NCBI GenBank assembly: GCA_003566815.1
Contig: PXBT01000189.1
Span: forward strand, 1-40,231
Source: Caldisericota bacterium
Lineage (GTDB): Bacteria; Caldisericota; Caldisericia; UBA6126
DNA: 40,231 nt
Direction of reading: 5' to 3'
Numbering within the stretch: position 1 is the stretch's first letter; each line of letters begins with the position of its first letter. Under the pieces are notes generated by a model. The model was not told the origin of the DNA, did no database searches, and was given only the letters and a program-made list of their open reading frames with translations. The position numbers and the translations under genes are program-made. Shown in pieces: positions 18,205-27,727 of this stretch.

Positions 18205-19464
18205 ATGAAGCAAATGAAACGATGGGATCGCTGGATGTTGCGTCGACTGGAAGCTTTTGTGCAATGGGAAGGTCGCAAGTTTTTGCATTTACAGCCAGGA
18301 TATGAGGAATCTTTTCTGGAGATAGATCAGCAAAAAAAACCTGTACACTCGATGTATCTTCATATTCCTTTTTGTCGCCAGCTTTGCCCTTATTGCTCTT
18401 TTAATCGGGTGGCATATGAGCCAGTGCTCGTCAAAGCTTATTTTGAAGCCTTGAAAAAAGAAATTTCCCACTATGCTCAAGCTGGATATGCTTTTACCCA
18501 TGTCTATCTGGGAGGTGGTACTCCTACGGTGGATGTGGAGCTTCTTCTTGATTTGCTGACATTTACTCGGAGCCAGTTTCCCATTGAGCAGATCTCGCTT
18601 GAGACCAACCCTGCTGATCTGAATGGCGCTACTATCGAAGGATTGCAAAAGGCAGATATCCAGCGTTTATCCCTTGGAGTCCAGAGCTTCAATGATACTA
18701 TGCTCAAATCGCTGGGCAGACTCTCGCATGATGGAAAAACTGCAATGCAAAATATCGCAAAAGTGAAGGGATTGTTTGATACGGTCAATATTGACTTGAT
18801 GTACAATTTTCCCTCCCAGACGATGGAGCATTTCCTGGAAGATATTCGCATCTTCAAATCGCTGGACATAGAGCAGGTAACCTTTTATCCTCTCATGCCT
18901 TCGCCTCATAAAAAAACTGCTTTGGAACGAAGGTTCAGTCGGGTGGATCCGTCTCGAGAAATGGAGTTTTATCAAGTTTTGCTGGATGAGATGCTTGAAG
19001 TTTACCACCCTTCCACGGTGTGGTGTTTTTCCAGGGGTGAGCGTATTATTGATGAGTATATCATTGAGTATGATGATTACGCAGGTCTGGGAGCAGGATC
19101 TGTAGGGTTTATAGACGGAGTATTTCTGGTGAATGCTTTCAAGCCCGAGCGATATATTGAGCAAATTAACCAGGACAGGAATGCTGTGGTGTATCATACT
19201 CGCAGTAGCAGAAAAGACCATGCTCGCTATCAGATGCTTACTCGCCTTTTTGGTATGAAGTGGAACTGGAAGGAACACCAGCAACTATTTGGGAAAGTGC
19301 TTTGGCCCGAGGTGGCAATGCTCAAGACTGCAGGAATTGTTGAGGAAAAAGATGGGACACTGATACCCACACGCAAGGGCATGTATTATGTGAGCATTAT
19401 GATGAAAAACTTTTTTGCCACCTTGAATGGTTTGCGAGAAGAGTGTATTAGCTCCGGGGTTTAA
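18205..19464 (+). CDS. HemW/HemN-like radical SAM protein (coproporphyrinogen III oxidase family)
   Basis: YLHIPFCRQLCPYCSFNRV (CxxxCxxC), VYLGGGTPTVDVELL, ISLETNPADLN, RLSLGVQSFND, NIDLMYNFPSQT, YDDYAGLGAGSVGF. Start moved from 18184 to ATG 18205. Confidence 0.82.
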   Translation: MKQMKRWDRWMLRRLEAFVQWEGRKFLHLQPGYEESFLEIDQQKKPVHSMYLHIPFCRQLCPYCSFNRVAYEPVLVKAYFEALKKEISHYAQAGYAFTHVYLGGGTPTVDVELLLDLLTFTRSQFPIEQISLETNPADLNGATIEGLQKADIQRLSLGVQSFNDTMLKSLGRLSHDGKTAMQNIAKVKGLFDTVNIDLMYNFPSQTMEHFLEDIRIFKSLDIEQVTFYPLMPSPHKKTALERRFSRVDPSREMEFYQVLLDEMLEVYHPSTVWCFSRGERIIDEYIIEYDDYAGLGAGSVGFIDGVFLVNAFKPERYIEQINQDRNAVVYHTRSSRKDHARYQMLTRLFGMKWNWKEHQQLFGKVLWPEVAMLKTAGIVEEKDGTLIPTRKGMYYVSIMMKNFFATLNGLREECISSGV

Positions 19465-19486
19465 ACCTGGCTAAAAAATAAAAAAA

Positions 19487-19517
19487 GCCTGCCCCGGGGG
19501 TTAAAGTCGGGACAGGC
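19487..19517 (-). terminator. Rho-independent terminator downstream of hcp
   Basis: Hairpin GCCTGCCCCGGGGGttaaaGTCGGGACAGGC; read on the minus strand it is followed by a TTTTTTT tract. Confidence 0.8.
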
Positions 19518-19535
19518 ATGTGCAAAAACCAGAGT

Positions 19536-21155
19536 TTAGGCCTGGTTTAATATTTGCGCAAGATCTTTTTGAGGATCATCAATGGCTTTCATACCCCATT
19601 GATTTTGCAGGACTTCCCATACTGGAGCTTTGATAAAAGCTGGCAAACTGGGGCCAATCCGGATATTTTTCACACCCAGAGCCAACAGGCTCAGGAGAAT
19701 AGCTACGGCTTTTTGTTCATACCAGCTCAATACCAGAGTCAAAGGAAGCTGGTTGATGTCAGTGCCCAAAGCATCAGCAAGGGCTTTGGCAATCATGACT
19801 GCAGAATAGGCGTCGTTGCATTGACCTACATCCAAAAGGCGAGGAATGCCATCAATGTCACCGTAAGTTTCGCTGTTAATCCTGAATTTTCCACATGCCA
19901 GCGTGAGCATCAAAGTGTCAGGCGGAGTAGCTTTTGCAAAGTCTGCATAATAACTGCGACCTGGCTTGGCACCATCACAACCTCCAATGAGGAAAACATG
20001 CTTGATTTTGCCTTCGCCAATTTTTTGAAGCAATACTTCTGCCACTCCTAATACTGTATTGCGAGCATATCCTACATCGGTAAACTTTTCAGGAGCATCT
20101 TCCTGAAACCCTTCCATGGAAAGAGCATCTTGAATAAGGGGAGCAAAATTTCGATCAGTAATATGGGTTACCCCTGGCCAGGCTACCAGACCGCTGGTGT
20201 ATATTCTTCCCATGTATTCAGTTTTGGGCTGTTGGATGCAATTGGTGGTCATTAGAATAGGACCAGGGAAATCGTTGAATTCTTTGGTTTGATTTTGCCA
20301 GGCTGAACCATAGTTGCCAATAAAATGGTCGTATTGTTTGAATTTGGGGTAAGCAAGCGTAGGAAGCATTTCTCCATGAGTATAGACATGGATACCCTTT
20401 CCTTTGGTCTGCTCCAACAATGCTTCCAGATCTTTGAGATCATGACCTGATATGAGGATGGCTTTTCCTTTTTTGGGAGTCATTCGAGCTTTGATAGGCT
20501 CAGGATGGCCATAGGTTTCGGTGTTGGCTTTGTCGAGAAGCTCCATAACAGCAACATTAAGGTTTCCTGTTTCCATTGCTTTTTCCAATAATTGATCGAG
20601 CGGGTGGGATCCTTCTGCGATAAAGCTCATCAGTTCATGAAATTTACCAGCGAGCTCGGGATGATCATAGCCCAGAACATGGGCATGATCTGCATAAGCT
20701 GCAGCTCCCTTGAGACCGTAAAGAATCAGATGAAGGATACCAGCTCGCACTTCGTCCATTTTTTCAATATGTCGCTCCAGCCCAGCTTCATGAAATTGAC
20801 CCAAAAGTTCTTCCCTGGTAGCTCCGGGCTGAAAAGCTGCCGGGCCTTCAAGCTGTCCATTGATATTTGCTTTAAGCTCGTCTCTTTTTTTTGTAACTTC
20901 ATGGATGAGCTGCACGATTCGATCAGCATCAAAATTGACATTGGTCACGGTAGTAAAAAGACCTTCAAGCATCAATTGGTCAGCTCTTTGGTCCACCACC
21001 CCTTTTTTACGAGCAAGATGAGCTACCTGCCCCAAACCTTGCAAGGTGTAAATCAAAATGTCCTGAAGATTTGACACCGCATCTTCTTTTCCACAAACAC
21101 CTTTGAGGGTGCAACCAGTTCCTTTTGCAGTCTGTTCACATTGATAACAAAACAT
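19536..21155 (-). CDS. hcp: Hydroxylamine reductase / hybrid-cluster protein
   Basis: MFCYQCEQTAKGTGCTLKGVCGKEDAVSNLQD, MTTNCIQQPK, VFLIGGCDGAKPGRSYYADFA, LTLACGKFRIN, DVGQCNDAYSAV, LVLSWYEQKAVAILL. Confidence 0.95.
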   Translation of the reverse strand: MFCYQCEQTAKGTGCTLKGVCGKEDAVSNLQDILIYTLQGLGQVAHLARKKGVVDQRADQLMLEGLFTTVTNVNFDADRIVQLIHEVTKKRDELKANINGQLEGPAAFQPGATREELLGQFHEAGLERHIEKMDEVRAGILHLILYGLKGAAAYADHAHVLGYDHPELAGKFHELMSFIAEGSHPLDQLLEKAMETGNLNVAVMELLDKANTETYGHPEPIKARMTPKKGKAILISGHDLKDLEALLEQTKGKGIHVYTHGEMLPTLAYPKFKQYDHFIGNYGSAWQNQTKEFNDFPGPILMTTNCIQQPKTEYMGRIYTSGLVAWPGVTHITDRNFAPLIQDALSMEGFQEDAPEKFTDVGYARNTVLGVAEVLLQKIGEGKIKHVFLIGGCDGAKPGRSYYADFAKATPPDTLMLTLACGKFRINSETYGDIDGIPRLLDVGQCNDAYSAVMIAKALADALGTDINQLPLTLVLSWYEQKAVAILLSLLALGVKNIRIGPSLPAFIKAPVWEVLQNQWGMKAIDDPQKDLAQILNQA

Positions 21156-21167
21156 AAAATAGCCTCC

Positions 21168-21587
21168 TTATGATTTAATATAGTTAAATTGCTGATGAAT
21201 AGCTTGCTCCAGGCTGGTATTCTCAAGAAAATCTTTCATTTGCTGAGGGATGCCCTGGGTAAGATTTTTTAGAATACAGGCATCAAAAAGACATTTTTTT
21301 CGACCCAGAAGACAGGGACAAGCTTTGACAGGGCCCTGCATGGCTTCAATAATCTCAAGCAGATTGATGGAGGAAGCAGGACGATGAAGCCTGAACCCAC
21401 CACTGGGACCTTTTACCGAGCTTAAAAAATCCTGCCTGACCATTTGTTGAAGGATCTTGGAGAGGGTGTTGGAAGGTTTTTGCAACCACTCTGCTAACTC
21501 AGGAAGCTTCCAGTTTTTTTCTGGCTGGGAACCCACCAATATTGCTAAATGGACTGCGATGAGTGATGAACTGGTAATATTTAGCAT
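21168..21587 (-). CDS. Rrf2-family transcriptional regulator (possible Fe-S sensor)
   Basis: Small HTH protein, KGPSGGFRLHRPASSINLLEIIEAMQGPV, Cys cluster CPCLLGRKKCLFDAC; immediately upstream of hcp. Confidence 0.88.
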   Translation of the reverse strand: MLNITSSSLIAVHLAILVGSQPEKNWKLPELAEWLQKPSNTLSKILQQMVRQDFLSSVKGPSGGFRLHRPASSINLLEIIEAMQGPVKACPCLLGRKKCLFDACILKNLTQGIPQQMKDFLENTSLEQAIHQQFNYIKS

Positions 21588-21618
21588 TTTTTAACCTCCA
21601 TATAAATATTTTAGTACT

Positions 21619-21646
21619 ATAATACCAATATAGAAAAGAATTGCAA
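21619..21646 (-). promoter_or_regulatory. Putative promoter of the rrf2-hcp operon
   Basis: Minus strand TTGCAA - 16 nt - TATTAT, followed by the perfect palindrome TAGTACTA (21612-21619). Confidence 0.45.
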
Positions 21647-21920
21647 GTGAAAAACTTAAAAAATTCTTTCTAAAATCTAATAGGTCTTCAGTTCTTAAAA
21701 AATCTTTTAAATATAAAAATGAAATCGCAAAAAAATACCCGTTGACTTTGATTTGTCAACAGGTGTGGAAAAAAAGTGGATAACCTTGTATGATATGTAG
21801 AAAAAACCTCATAAATAGTTAGAAAAACGAGCTTAACAGAATCTTAATATAATCTCAATATCTATTCGCATTTCCTTGCGTTAGAAAAAGAAGTATTTAA
21901 AAATAAACAAAAAAAAATAC

Positions 21921-22466
21921 TTAGCAATCCTGAATGAATGAGCTTTCTGCATTCATAGACTTAAAATGAATATTCAGTTTGGCGAATATGCATTCTGTCT
22001 TAAGAAATCTCACAGGAGCATCTTCAGTTAAACCTTTGGCAATATAGGTTTGTTCACCAAAAACAAGCGTGGTTTTGTCGGGAAAACGAGTATGCCCAAA
22101 GACGGTATTGGCTTTGATTTTCCAGGTAAAATGGGGATCCAGATAACAGATTGCTTCCCCGAAAATGATATTAATGGCATAAGAGGAGGATGAAGAGGTC
22201 TCTGCCCAGGAAGATAAATCTATGTGGTCAGTGCCAAAGATTATATTTTTTTGCTGGGGTGTGGTGGATGAAAACAGGGTTTCATCTTTTTCGATCCATT
22301 TGCCTGGCGTGATTTTTGGTTTAAGCAACAAGTGAAGCCCAAGAGCAACAAAGAAGGATGATAAAGCCAGACTCCACAAAGACCAATGGAAATCAAAAAG
22401 CACATTAATCAACCAGAGAAAACCACACAAGAAAAGAAAATAACCCAGAATAGAGTTTCTCAGCAC
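21921..22466 (-). CDS. LiaF-like membrane protein
   Basis: N-terminal two-TM region, then beta-rich C-terminal half with repeated IIFG / VFG motifs (KNIIFGTDHIDL, INIIFGEAICYL, NTVFGHT, TLVFGEQTYI). Confidence 0.65.
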   Translation of the reverse strand: MLRNSILGYFLFLCGFLWLINVLFDFHWSLWSLALSSFFVALGLHLLLKPKITPGKWIEKDETLFSSTTPQQKNIIFGTDHIDLSSWAETSSSSSYAINIIFGEAICYLDPHFTWKIKANTVFGHTRFPDKTTLVFGEQTYIAKGLTEDAPVRFLKTECIFAKLNIHFKSMNAESSFIQDC

Positions 22467-22539
22467 TTCAAAACCTCCCTAACATATCCTGAAACCTTGA
22501 TTTATTATAGCATGTTTCAGAAAATGCGAGGAGTATTAC

Positions 22540-23526
22540 TTAGTATTCCAGATGCGCATTGGCTTGGTACAAAGGTTTCCCTGTTTTTAGCCAATGTTCA
22601 ATGTTTTGAAAGGTTTCCTGGATCATTTGCTGGTGACCTTCTTCACAAAAACATGCCACATGGGGAGACATAACAACATTGTCAAGCTCATGAAATGGAA
22701 AACGAGAAGGCATATGCACTTCATTTCTTTTTTTGGGGTATTGGAACCATACATCCAGTCCTGCCCCTGCCAGCAAGCCTTCCTTGAGACTATGATAAAG
22801 AGATTCTTCTTCGATTAACTCTCCCCGAGAAACATTGATGAGGTATTTATCTTTCATCTGCTGAATCCTCTCGGTATTGATGATGTTTTTGGTATCCGGG
22901 GTTAGCGGCATGGTCAAAAAAAGTACACTGCTTTTTTCTATGACCTCGTCAATATCGACACTGCAGGAGGAGAGCCCTTCAGGCAAGGATGAGAGAGAGT
23001 GTTTTTTTAAAGCATGAAAAGGTCCTTTAAAAGGTTTCAACATGCTTAGCAGATGCTTGCCTATACTACCAAAACCTAATATACCGCAAGGTCTGTTTTT
23101 TAAAGTTTGCCAGCGATCATCAAATTGACCTGCGGCAAAACCATGCCATCTGCCTTGCGTCAAATCATTGTGGTAGGGTACAATATGCCCCAAAAGAGAA
23201 AGGCACAACTGGAAAGCTTTTTCGGCTACCACTTCTGCATTGCCATGGGTGTGCGCCACTTGAATATTTCGTTTTCGCAAAGTTTCCCATGGGAGATGAT
23301 TAACTCCTGTCCAGGGCACAAAAATGGTTTTTAAGTTTTCTGCATGGTCCAAATCTCCTGGATGCAACCTGCCCAGCACTATACCATCAGCATCCTTTAT
23401 TAAAGAGGGTCGTTCCTGATAGGATTCCTCCCGATGAAAAGAAAAATCAGGGTACTGTTCTTTTAAATGGTGAAGCTGAAGAATAAAATTATCTGAAAAA
23501 GGATGTTGTAATAGGACCAACTTCAT
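22540..23526 (-). CDS. D-isomer-specific 2-hydroxyacid dehydrogenase
   Basis: CGILGFGSIGKHLLSMLKPF Rossmann motif, LFLTMPLTPDTKNIINTERIQQMKDKYLINVSRGELIEEESL, AGAGLDVW, NVVMSPHVACFCEEG. Confidence 0.88.
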   Translation of the reverse strand: MKLVLLQHPFSDNFILQLHHLKEQYPDFSFHREESYQERPSLIKDADGIVLGRLHPGDLDHAENLKTIFVPWTGVNHLPWETLRKRNIQVAHTHGNAEVVAEKAFQLCLSLLGHIVPYHNDLTQGRWHGFAAGQFDDRWQTLKNRPCGILGFGSIGKHLLSMLKPFKGPFHALKKHSLSSLPEGLSSCSVDIDEVIEKSSVLFLTMPLTPDTKNIINTERIQQMKDKYLINVSRGELIEEESLYHSLKEGLLAGAGLDVWFQYPKKRNEVHMPSRFPFHELDNVVMSPHVACFCEEGHQQMIQETFQNIEHWLKTGKPLYQANAHLEY

Positions 23527-23707
23527 TTTAAACCTCCATGGAAAGTTTTGTAGTATTGTTTTTGAATCATATGGATATAGATGCTCCTTTGAGTTTTTAT
23601 AATGATTTTAACAGATTTTCTCTTGTAACTCCATATGGAGAAAGGTAAACTTTAATGCATAAAGTAATGCAATGCTTGAAAACAAATAAAGCAACAAGGA
23701 GCAAGCA

Positions 23708-24865
23708 ATGAAAAATTTTATTTTTCACAATCCTGTTCGAATAGTTTTTGGCAAAGAAATTATACCTACGCTGAGCTCTTATATGGCTCGTAATGAAAAA
23801 GTACTATTACTGTATGGCAAAGGTAGTATTCTCAACAATGGAATTTACGACCAGGTGACCCAAAGCCTTAAGCAAGCAGGGATTACCTGGAAAGACTTTG
23901 CCGGCATAAAACCCAATCCGACTTTAAGTCAGGTTCGTTCGGCTATAGCAATATGCAGACAGGAAAATATCAAAGCTGTTGTGGCTGTGGGAGGAGGCTC
24001 AGTTATTGATGCAGGCAAGGCTATTGCTGCTGGTGCTTGTTTTGATGGCGATGTATGGGATGGTTTTTTAAAGAAAATCAGTTGGCCACAAGCTCTTCCT
24101 TTGTATGTCGTATTGACGATATCCGCTACAGGCTCTGAAATGAATAGTGCTGCAGTGGTTACCAATGAGGAAACCCAGGCAAAAATGTCTTTTTATTCTC
24201 CAGGTACATTTCCCAAAGTTTCTTTTTTGGATCCCACACTTCAATATACTTTACCGGAAAAACAAACCATATATGGCGCAATGGATATGATGGCGCATGT
24301 GTTGGAGTTTTATTTCAATGGAACACCTGATACTGATGTGCAGGATTATTTTTCGGAAGGACTGATGAAGACTATTATGAAGCATCTGGATATAGTGCTG
24401 AATCATCCGAAAAATTATGAGTCAAGGGCTCAATTGGTCTGGGCAGGCACCCTGGCCCTCAATGGCCTCAATGCAGCAGGAAGAGACAAGGGAGATTTCA
24501 GCAGTCATCGCATAGGTCATGCGTTGTCGGCTTGTTATGATTTGCCTCACGCAGAAACACTTTCTATCGTTATGCCCGCTTGGATGAGGTATGTTTACAA
24601 ACAGGATATTCCTCAGTTTGCTCGCTTTGCAAGAGAAGTTTTTGGTTTGCAGGGAAGTGAAAATGATTTGGCTTCAAAAGGAGTACAAGCTTTTCAGGAT
24701 TGGGTGCGAAAGTTGGGGTTACCTTTGTCATGCGTGGATGTCGGCATTCGTATGGACGCTATTCCTTCGCTTGCCAACAACCCAAGCATTCCTTTTCCTT
24801 TGGGTACTTTAAAGCCAATGCAATCAGAGGATGTTGAAAGTATTCTTCGATTGAGCAATTACTAA
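23708..24865 (+). CDS. Iron-containing alcohol dehydrogenase (BdhA/YqhD-like)
   Basis: FHNPVRIVFGKEIIPTL, VVAVGGGSVIDAGKAIAAG, LTISATGSEMNSAAVVTNEE, HRIGHALSACYDLPHAETLSIVMPAWMRY. Confidence 0.92.
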   Translation: MKNFIFHNPVRIVFGKEIIPTLSSYMARNEKVLLLYGKGSILNNGIYDQVTQSLKQAGITWKDFAGIKPNPTLSQVRSAIAICRQENIKAVVAVGGGSVIDAGKAIAAGACFDGDVWDGFLKKISWPQALPLYVVLTISATGSEMNSAAVVTNEETQAKMSFYSPGTFPKVSFLDPTLQYTLPEKQTIYGAMDMMAHVLEFYFNGTPDTDVQDYFSEGLMKTIMKHLDIVLNHPKNYESRAQLVWAGTLALNGLNAAGRDKGDFSSHRIGHALSACYDLPHAETLSIVMPAWMRYVYKQDIPQFARFAREVFGLQGSENDLASKGVQAFQDWVRKLGLPLSCVDVGIRMDAIPSLANNPSIPFPLGTLKPMQSEDVESILRLSNY

Positions 24866-24928
24866 AATGTTTTTGCTTGTTCAGTATATCTTTTATTACT
24901 ATATAGTTGAAGCAAGGCAGAAAATAGC

Positions 24929-27052
24929 ATGAAAAAAAACTTAAAATGTTGGATGTTGAATTTTTTATTAATTTTATTGCTCCCTTTTGCCCCTGCATTT
25001 CTGATGCAAGCTGAACATGGCTCAGCTTTTCAGGAGCATGCAATGCAATCGGGCAATGGAGTATGGATGCATGTTGATACCTTTATGAATGAGCCGGATA
25101 TTGTTTTGCAGCAATATGCTGATGCATTGGTGCGTTCAGAAATAAAAACTGTTTTCATTCTGGCCAAAAAAATTGATGGATCGGTAAATTTTCCTTCCCC
25201 CCATGCTTTGAAGCGATCATTTTCAGGCGATCCCATGAAGCGTTTGATAGAGATTTTAAAGTCGCGACATATCAAAGTATTTTTTTATTTTCCTATTAAT
25301 ACAGATCCAGCATGGAACAGTGCTCATCCGCAGGATATTGCCTGGCAAATGGGAAATCCTGCAGAAAAGAGACCTTTGCAGGATCCCTCCAAAAGACTTG
25401 TCAATCTTACAAGCACAGCATATCGGGACTATATCTTAAAATTAGCACTGGATGCTCTCAACAGGTATCCCCTCGATGGGATTCAGTTGGACTATATTCG
25501 GTATCGCAATGGGCATTGGGGTTTTTCGCAGACTGAAAACACTATGGCCAGACAACGGGGTATTAATATTGAACGAGTAAAGGAATTATCTTATCAAACC
25601 TTTGTGCAACCGGGAGATTGGCGCACCTTGCTTCAACAATATGATGCAAATGACAAGGATGTTGTTTCCTGGGTCAGAATGAGAGAAGATATTGTTTTTA
25701 ACTTTGCCAGTCATATAGGTCATCAAATTCGCAACAAGGGGAAAGAGTTTTCTATAACTTTGGTGCATGCTGGTGCTTTGGGAAATGCATATGGGGCCGT
25801 TCATTTCAGTCAATCCTATGAGCGTCTTTCTTCGGTTGCGGATATTGCTGTTCCCATGGCGTATCATGGTAGTATAGAAAATGTAGAGGAATTTGTGCAT
25901 TCTATCATAAAAGGAGCAAAAAAGCGTATTGCGCCTGGTTGCACTCTCATGATAGGCCTTCAAGCTTATGAAACTTCGACTCATCGAATGAATCAGGCAA
26001 TCTCTACGGCAAAAAAGCATAACATTAATTTTGTGTTGTTCAGAGTGGGAACTTTTTCTTTTGTTCATCTTGACTATGAAATGCTTCATCCAGAACAAAT
26101 CCAAATCAATGCTGATGTATTTCACGGGATACCTTACCAGCAAGTTTATGGAATGGAAATCAGAGGGCTGGGGGGATGGTTGAAAGCAAATACTGATGAG
26201 TGGAGATTTCAACAGGCTCATTATGTGGATGGATTTAAAATTTGGGGTGAAACTTTTTTTACCCGAATGGGGCAACAATCTTTTCTCTTTCCAATGGACT
26301 TGAAAGTACCCGATCTTCAAGGTTTTTTCATGCCTTTTGTTGTTCTGGCTGATCAAAAAAAAGATTTACCCACTTTTACCACCAGTTCACTTCAAATTTA
26401 TCATTATCAAATTTGTCCGAGCTCGGGAAGACTTCATGATACAATCAATCCATCGCAGAAAATGCGCCTCCAGCTTCATCGGGGAATAACTTTTATTCAT
26501 GTTGATGAATTGAGCTTATGGGGAATAGCAGCTCATTATGATGAGTTAAATAACGAGTTAACTTTGAGCAAAGGTTTTCGCCAACTCACTTTCAATTATT
26601 CCAAAGAAACTTTGAACGTTTTATTCCTTCCTGATACAAAGCCCATGGAATATCCAAAAGAATTGAAGTTGGGGGTTTTTTCGTGGGTACCTTTAAGGCT
26701 GACTTTTGAAATGATGGGTTATTTTGTCCATTATGCTGTTGATCAAAAAATGATCCATCTCTTGAAGGCTGAAAGAACTTCAAATGAAATACTTCCTGCA
26801 ACCATTCATAACTGGAGCGATGAAGCATGGTTTTGGAAATCATCGGACCTCTGTGTTTTTTTAATGGAAGATTTTTTGAAGACTGATTTTTACCAACTAA
26901 CTTCATGGGTTCATCAAAAAGGTAGAAAGGTTGTGCTCAGCATCCACCCTTCCTGGAGCCATTCTTCCCATGGAGAAACTCTCTATTGGATGATGCAGAT
27001 GGATGTGCCTCGATGGTATCAGCCAGATCAATTGGAGTGGCGGACTAAATGA
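24929..27052 (+). CDS. Secreted GHL10/DUF4015-type putative glycoside hydrolase with copper-amine-oxidase-N-like domain
   Basis: Signal peptide; YPLDGIQLDYIRYRNGHWGF; VADIAVPMAYHGSIENVEEF; LMIGLQAY; later LGVFSWVPLRLTFEMMGYFVHYAVDQKMIHLL resembles the stalk/Cu_amine_oxidN1 fold. Confidence 0.7.
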   Translation: MKKNLKCWMLNFLLILLLPFAPAFLMQAEHGSAFQEHAMQSGNGVWMHVDTFMNEPDIVLQQYADALVRSEIKTVFILAKKIDGSVNFPSPHALKRSFSGDPMKRLIEILKSRHIKVFFYFPINTDPAWNSAHPQDIAWQMGNPAEKRPLQDPSKRLVNLTSTAYRDYILKLALDALNRYPLDGIQLDYIRYRNGHWGFSQTENTMARQRGINIERVKELSYQTFVQPGDWRTLLQQYDANDKDVVSWVRMREDIVFNFASHIGHQIRNKGKEFSITLVHAGALGNAYGAVHFSQSYERLSSVADIAVPMAYHGSIENVEEFVHSIIKGAKKRIAPGCTLMIGLQAYETSTHRMNQAISTAKKHNINFVLFRVGTFSFVHLDYEMLHPEQIQINADVFHGIPYQQVYGMEIRGLGGWLKANTDEWRFQQAHYVDGFKIWGETFFTRMGQQSFLFPMDLKVPDLQGFFMPFVVLADQKKDLPTFTTSSLQIYHYQICPSSGRLHDTINPSQKMRLQLHRGITFIHVDELSLWGIAAHYDELNNELTLSKGFRQLTFNYSKETLNVLFLPDTKPMEYPKELKLGVFSWVPLRLTFEMMGYFVHYAVDQKMIHLLKAERTSNEILPATIHNWSDEAWFWKSSDLCVFLMEDFLKTDFYQLTSWVHQKGRKVVLSIHPSWSHSSHGETLYWMMQMDVPRWYQPDQLEWRTK

Positions 27053-27061
27053 GGATTTGAT

Positions 27062-27622
27062 TCAGGGGTTGATATCAAATTCCTGGTCTGCAATTAAAAA
27101 GCGGACTGCATTTTCTTCTTTGGGAATTATAAAGATAAAGTACCCTTTTGTTCTTGATTGAGCGTCAAGATAGCCAAAAGGATCTCTGGATAAGGTCAAA
27201 TCCGGTGAATAGGATTCCTGATCAGTGTATAATTTGGGTTGATCGACCAGGGAAACATAAAACTGCTCTTTTTTGCTTTGATTGATGACAGAAATTTCAA
27301 CTTTCGCAAAGATAAACCCATCTTCTGCTTCAAAGGTATCATTGAAACTATTGAGAGCAGTGGGAGAATAATGAAAGCCAAGAAACTGGTAAGTAAAAAT
27401 ATCCAATGGAGGTGTTTCACCGCTTTGAGTTCGTGGAGCAATTTGAAAATGAAGCAGGAGAATTATTAACATGGATCCAAGCAAAAAACCTGTGCAAACT
27501 TTTGTGCCCAGCTTGATCTTTGGGTGATTGCCTATCAGAACCAAACCAAGAGGAGGCAAAATCAATAGCAGGATCAATATGATTACAGGATGGCAAAGAA
27601 TTTTTCCCCAATTTTTTTTCAT
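27062..27622 (-). CDS. Membrane-anchored protein with DUF4352-like extracellular domain
   Basis: Two N-terminal hydrophobic segments; DGFIFAKVEISVINQSKKEQFYVSLVDQPKLYTDQESYSPD resembles the immunoprotective-extracellular/DUF4352 fold. Confidence 0.5.
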   Translation of the reverse strand: MKKNWGKILCHPVIILILLLILPPLGLVLIGNHPKIKLGTKVCTGFLLGSMLIILLLHFQIAPRTQSGETPPLDIFTYQFLGFHYSPTALNSFNDTFEAEDGFIFAKVEISVINQSKKEQFYVSLVDQPKLYTDQESYSPDLTLSRDPFGYLDAQSRTKGYFIFIIPKEENAVRFLIADQEFDINP

Positions 27623-27727
27623 GGGCTTATTTTATTCACAATTCAGTTATCGTAAAGGTTGAATTTTTTTATTACTTTGTCGATTCATTGACTTTATCAA
27701 CAAATCTCGTATATCATTGATTAATAT

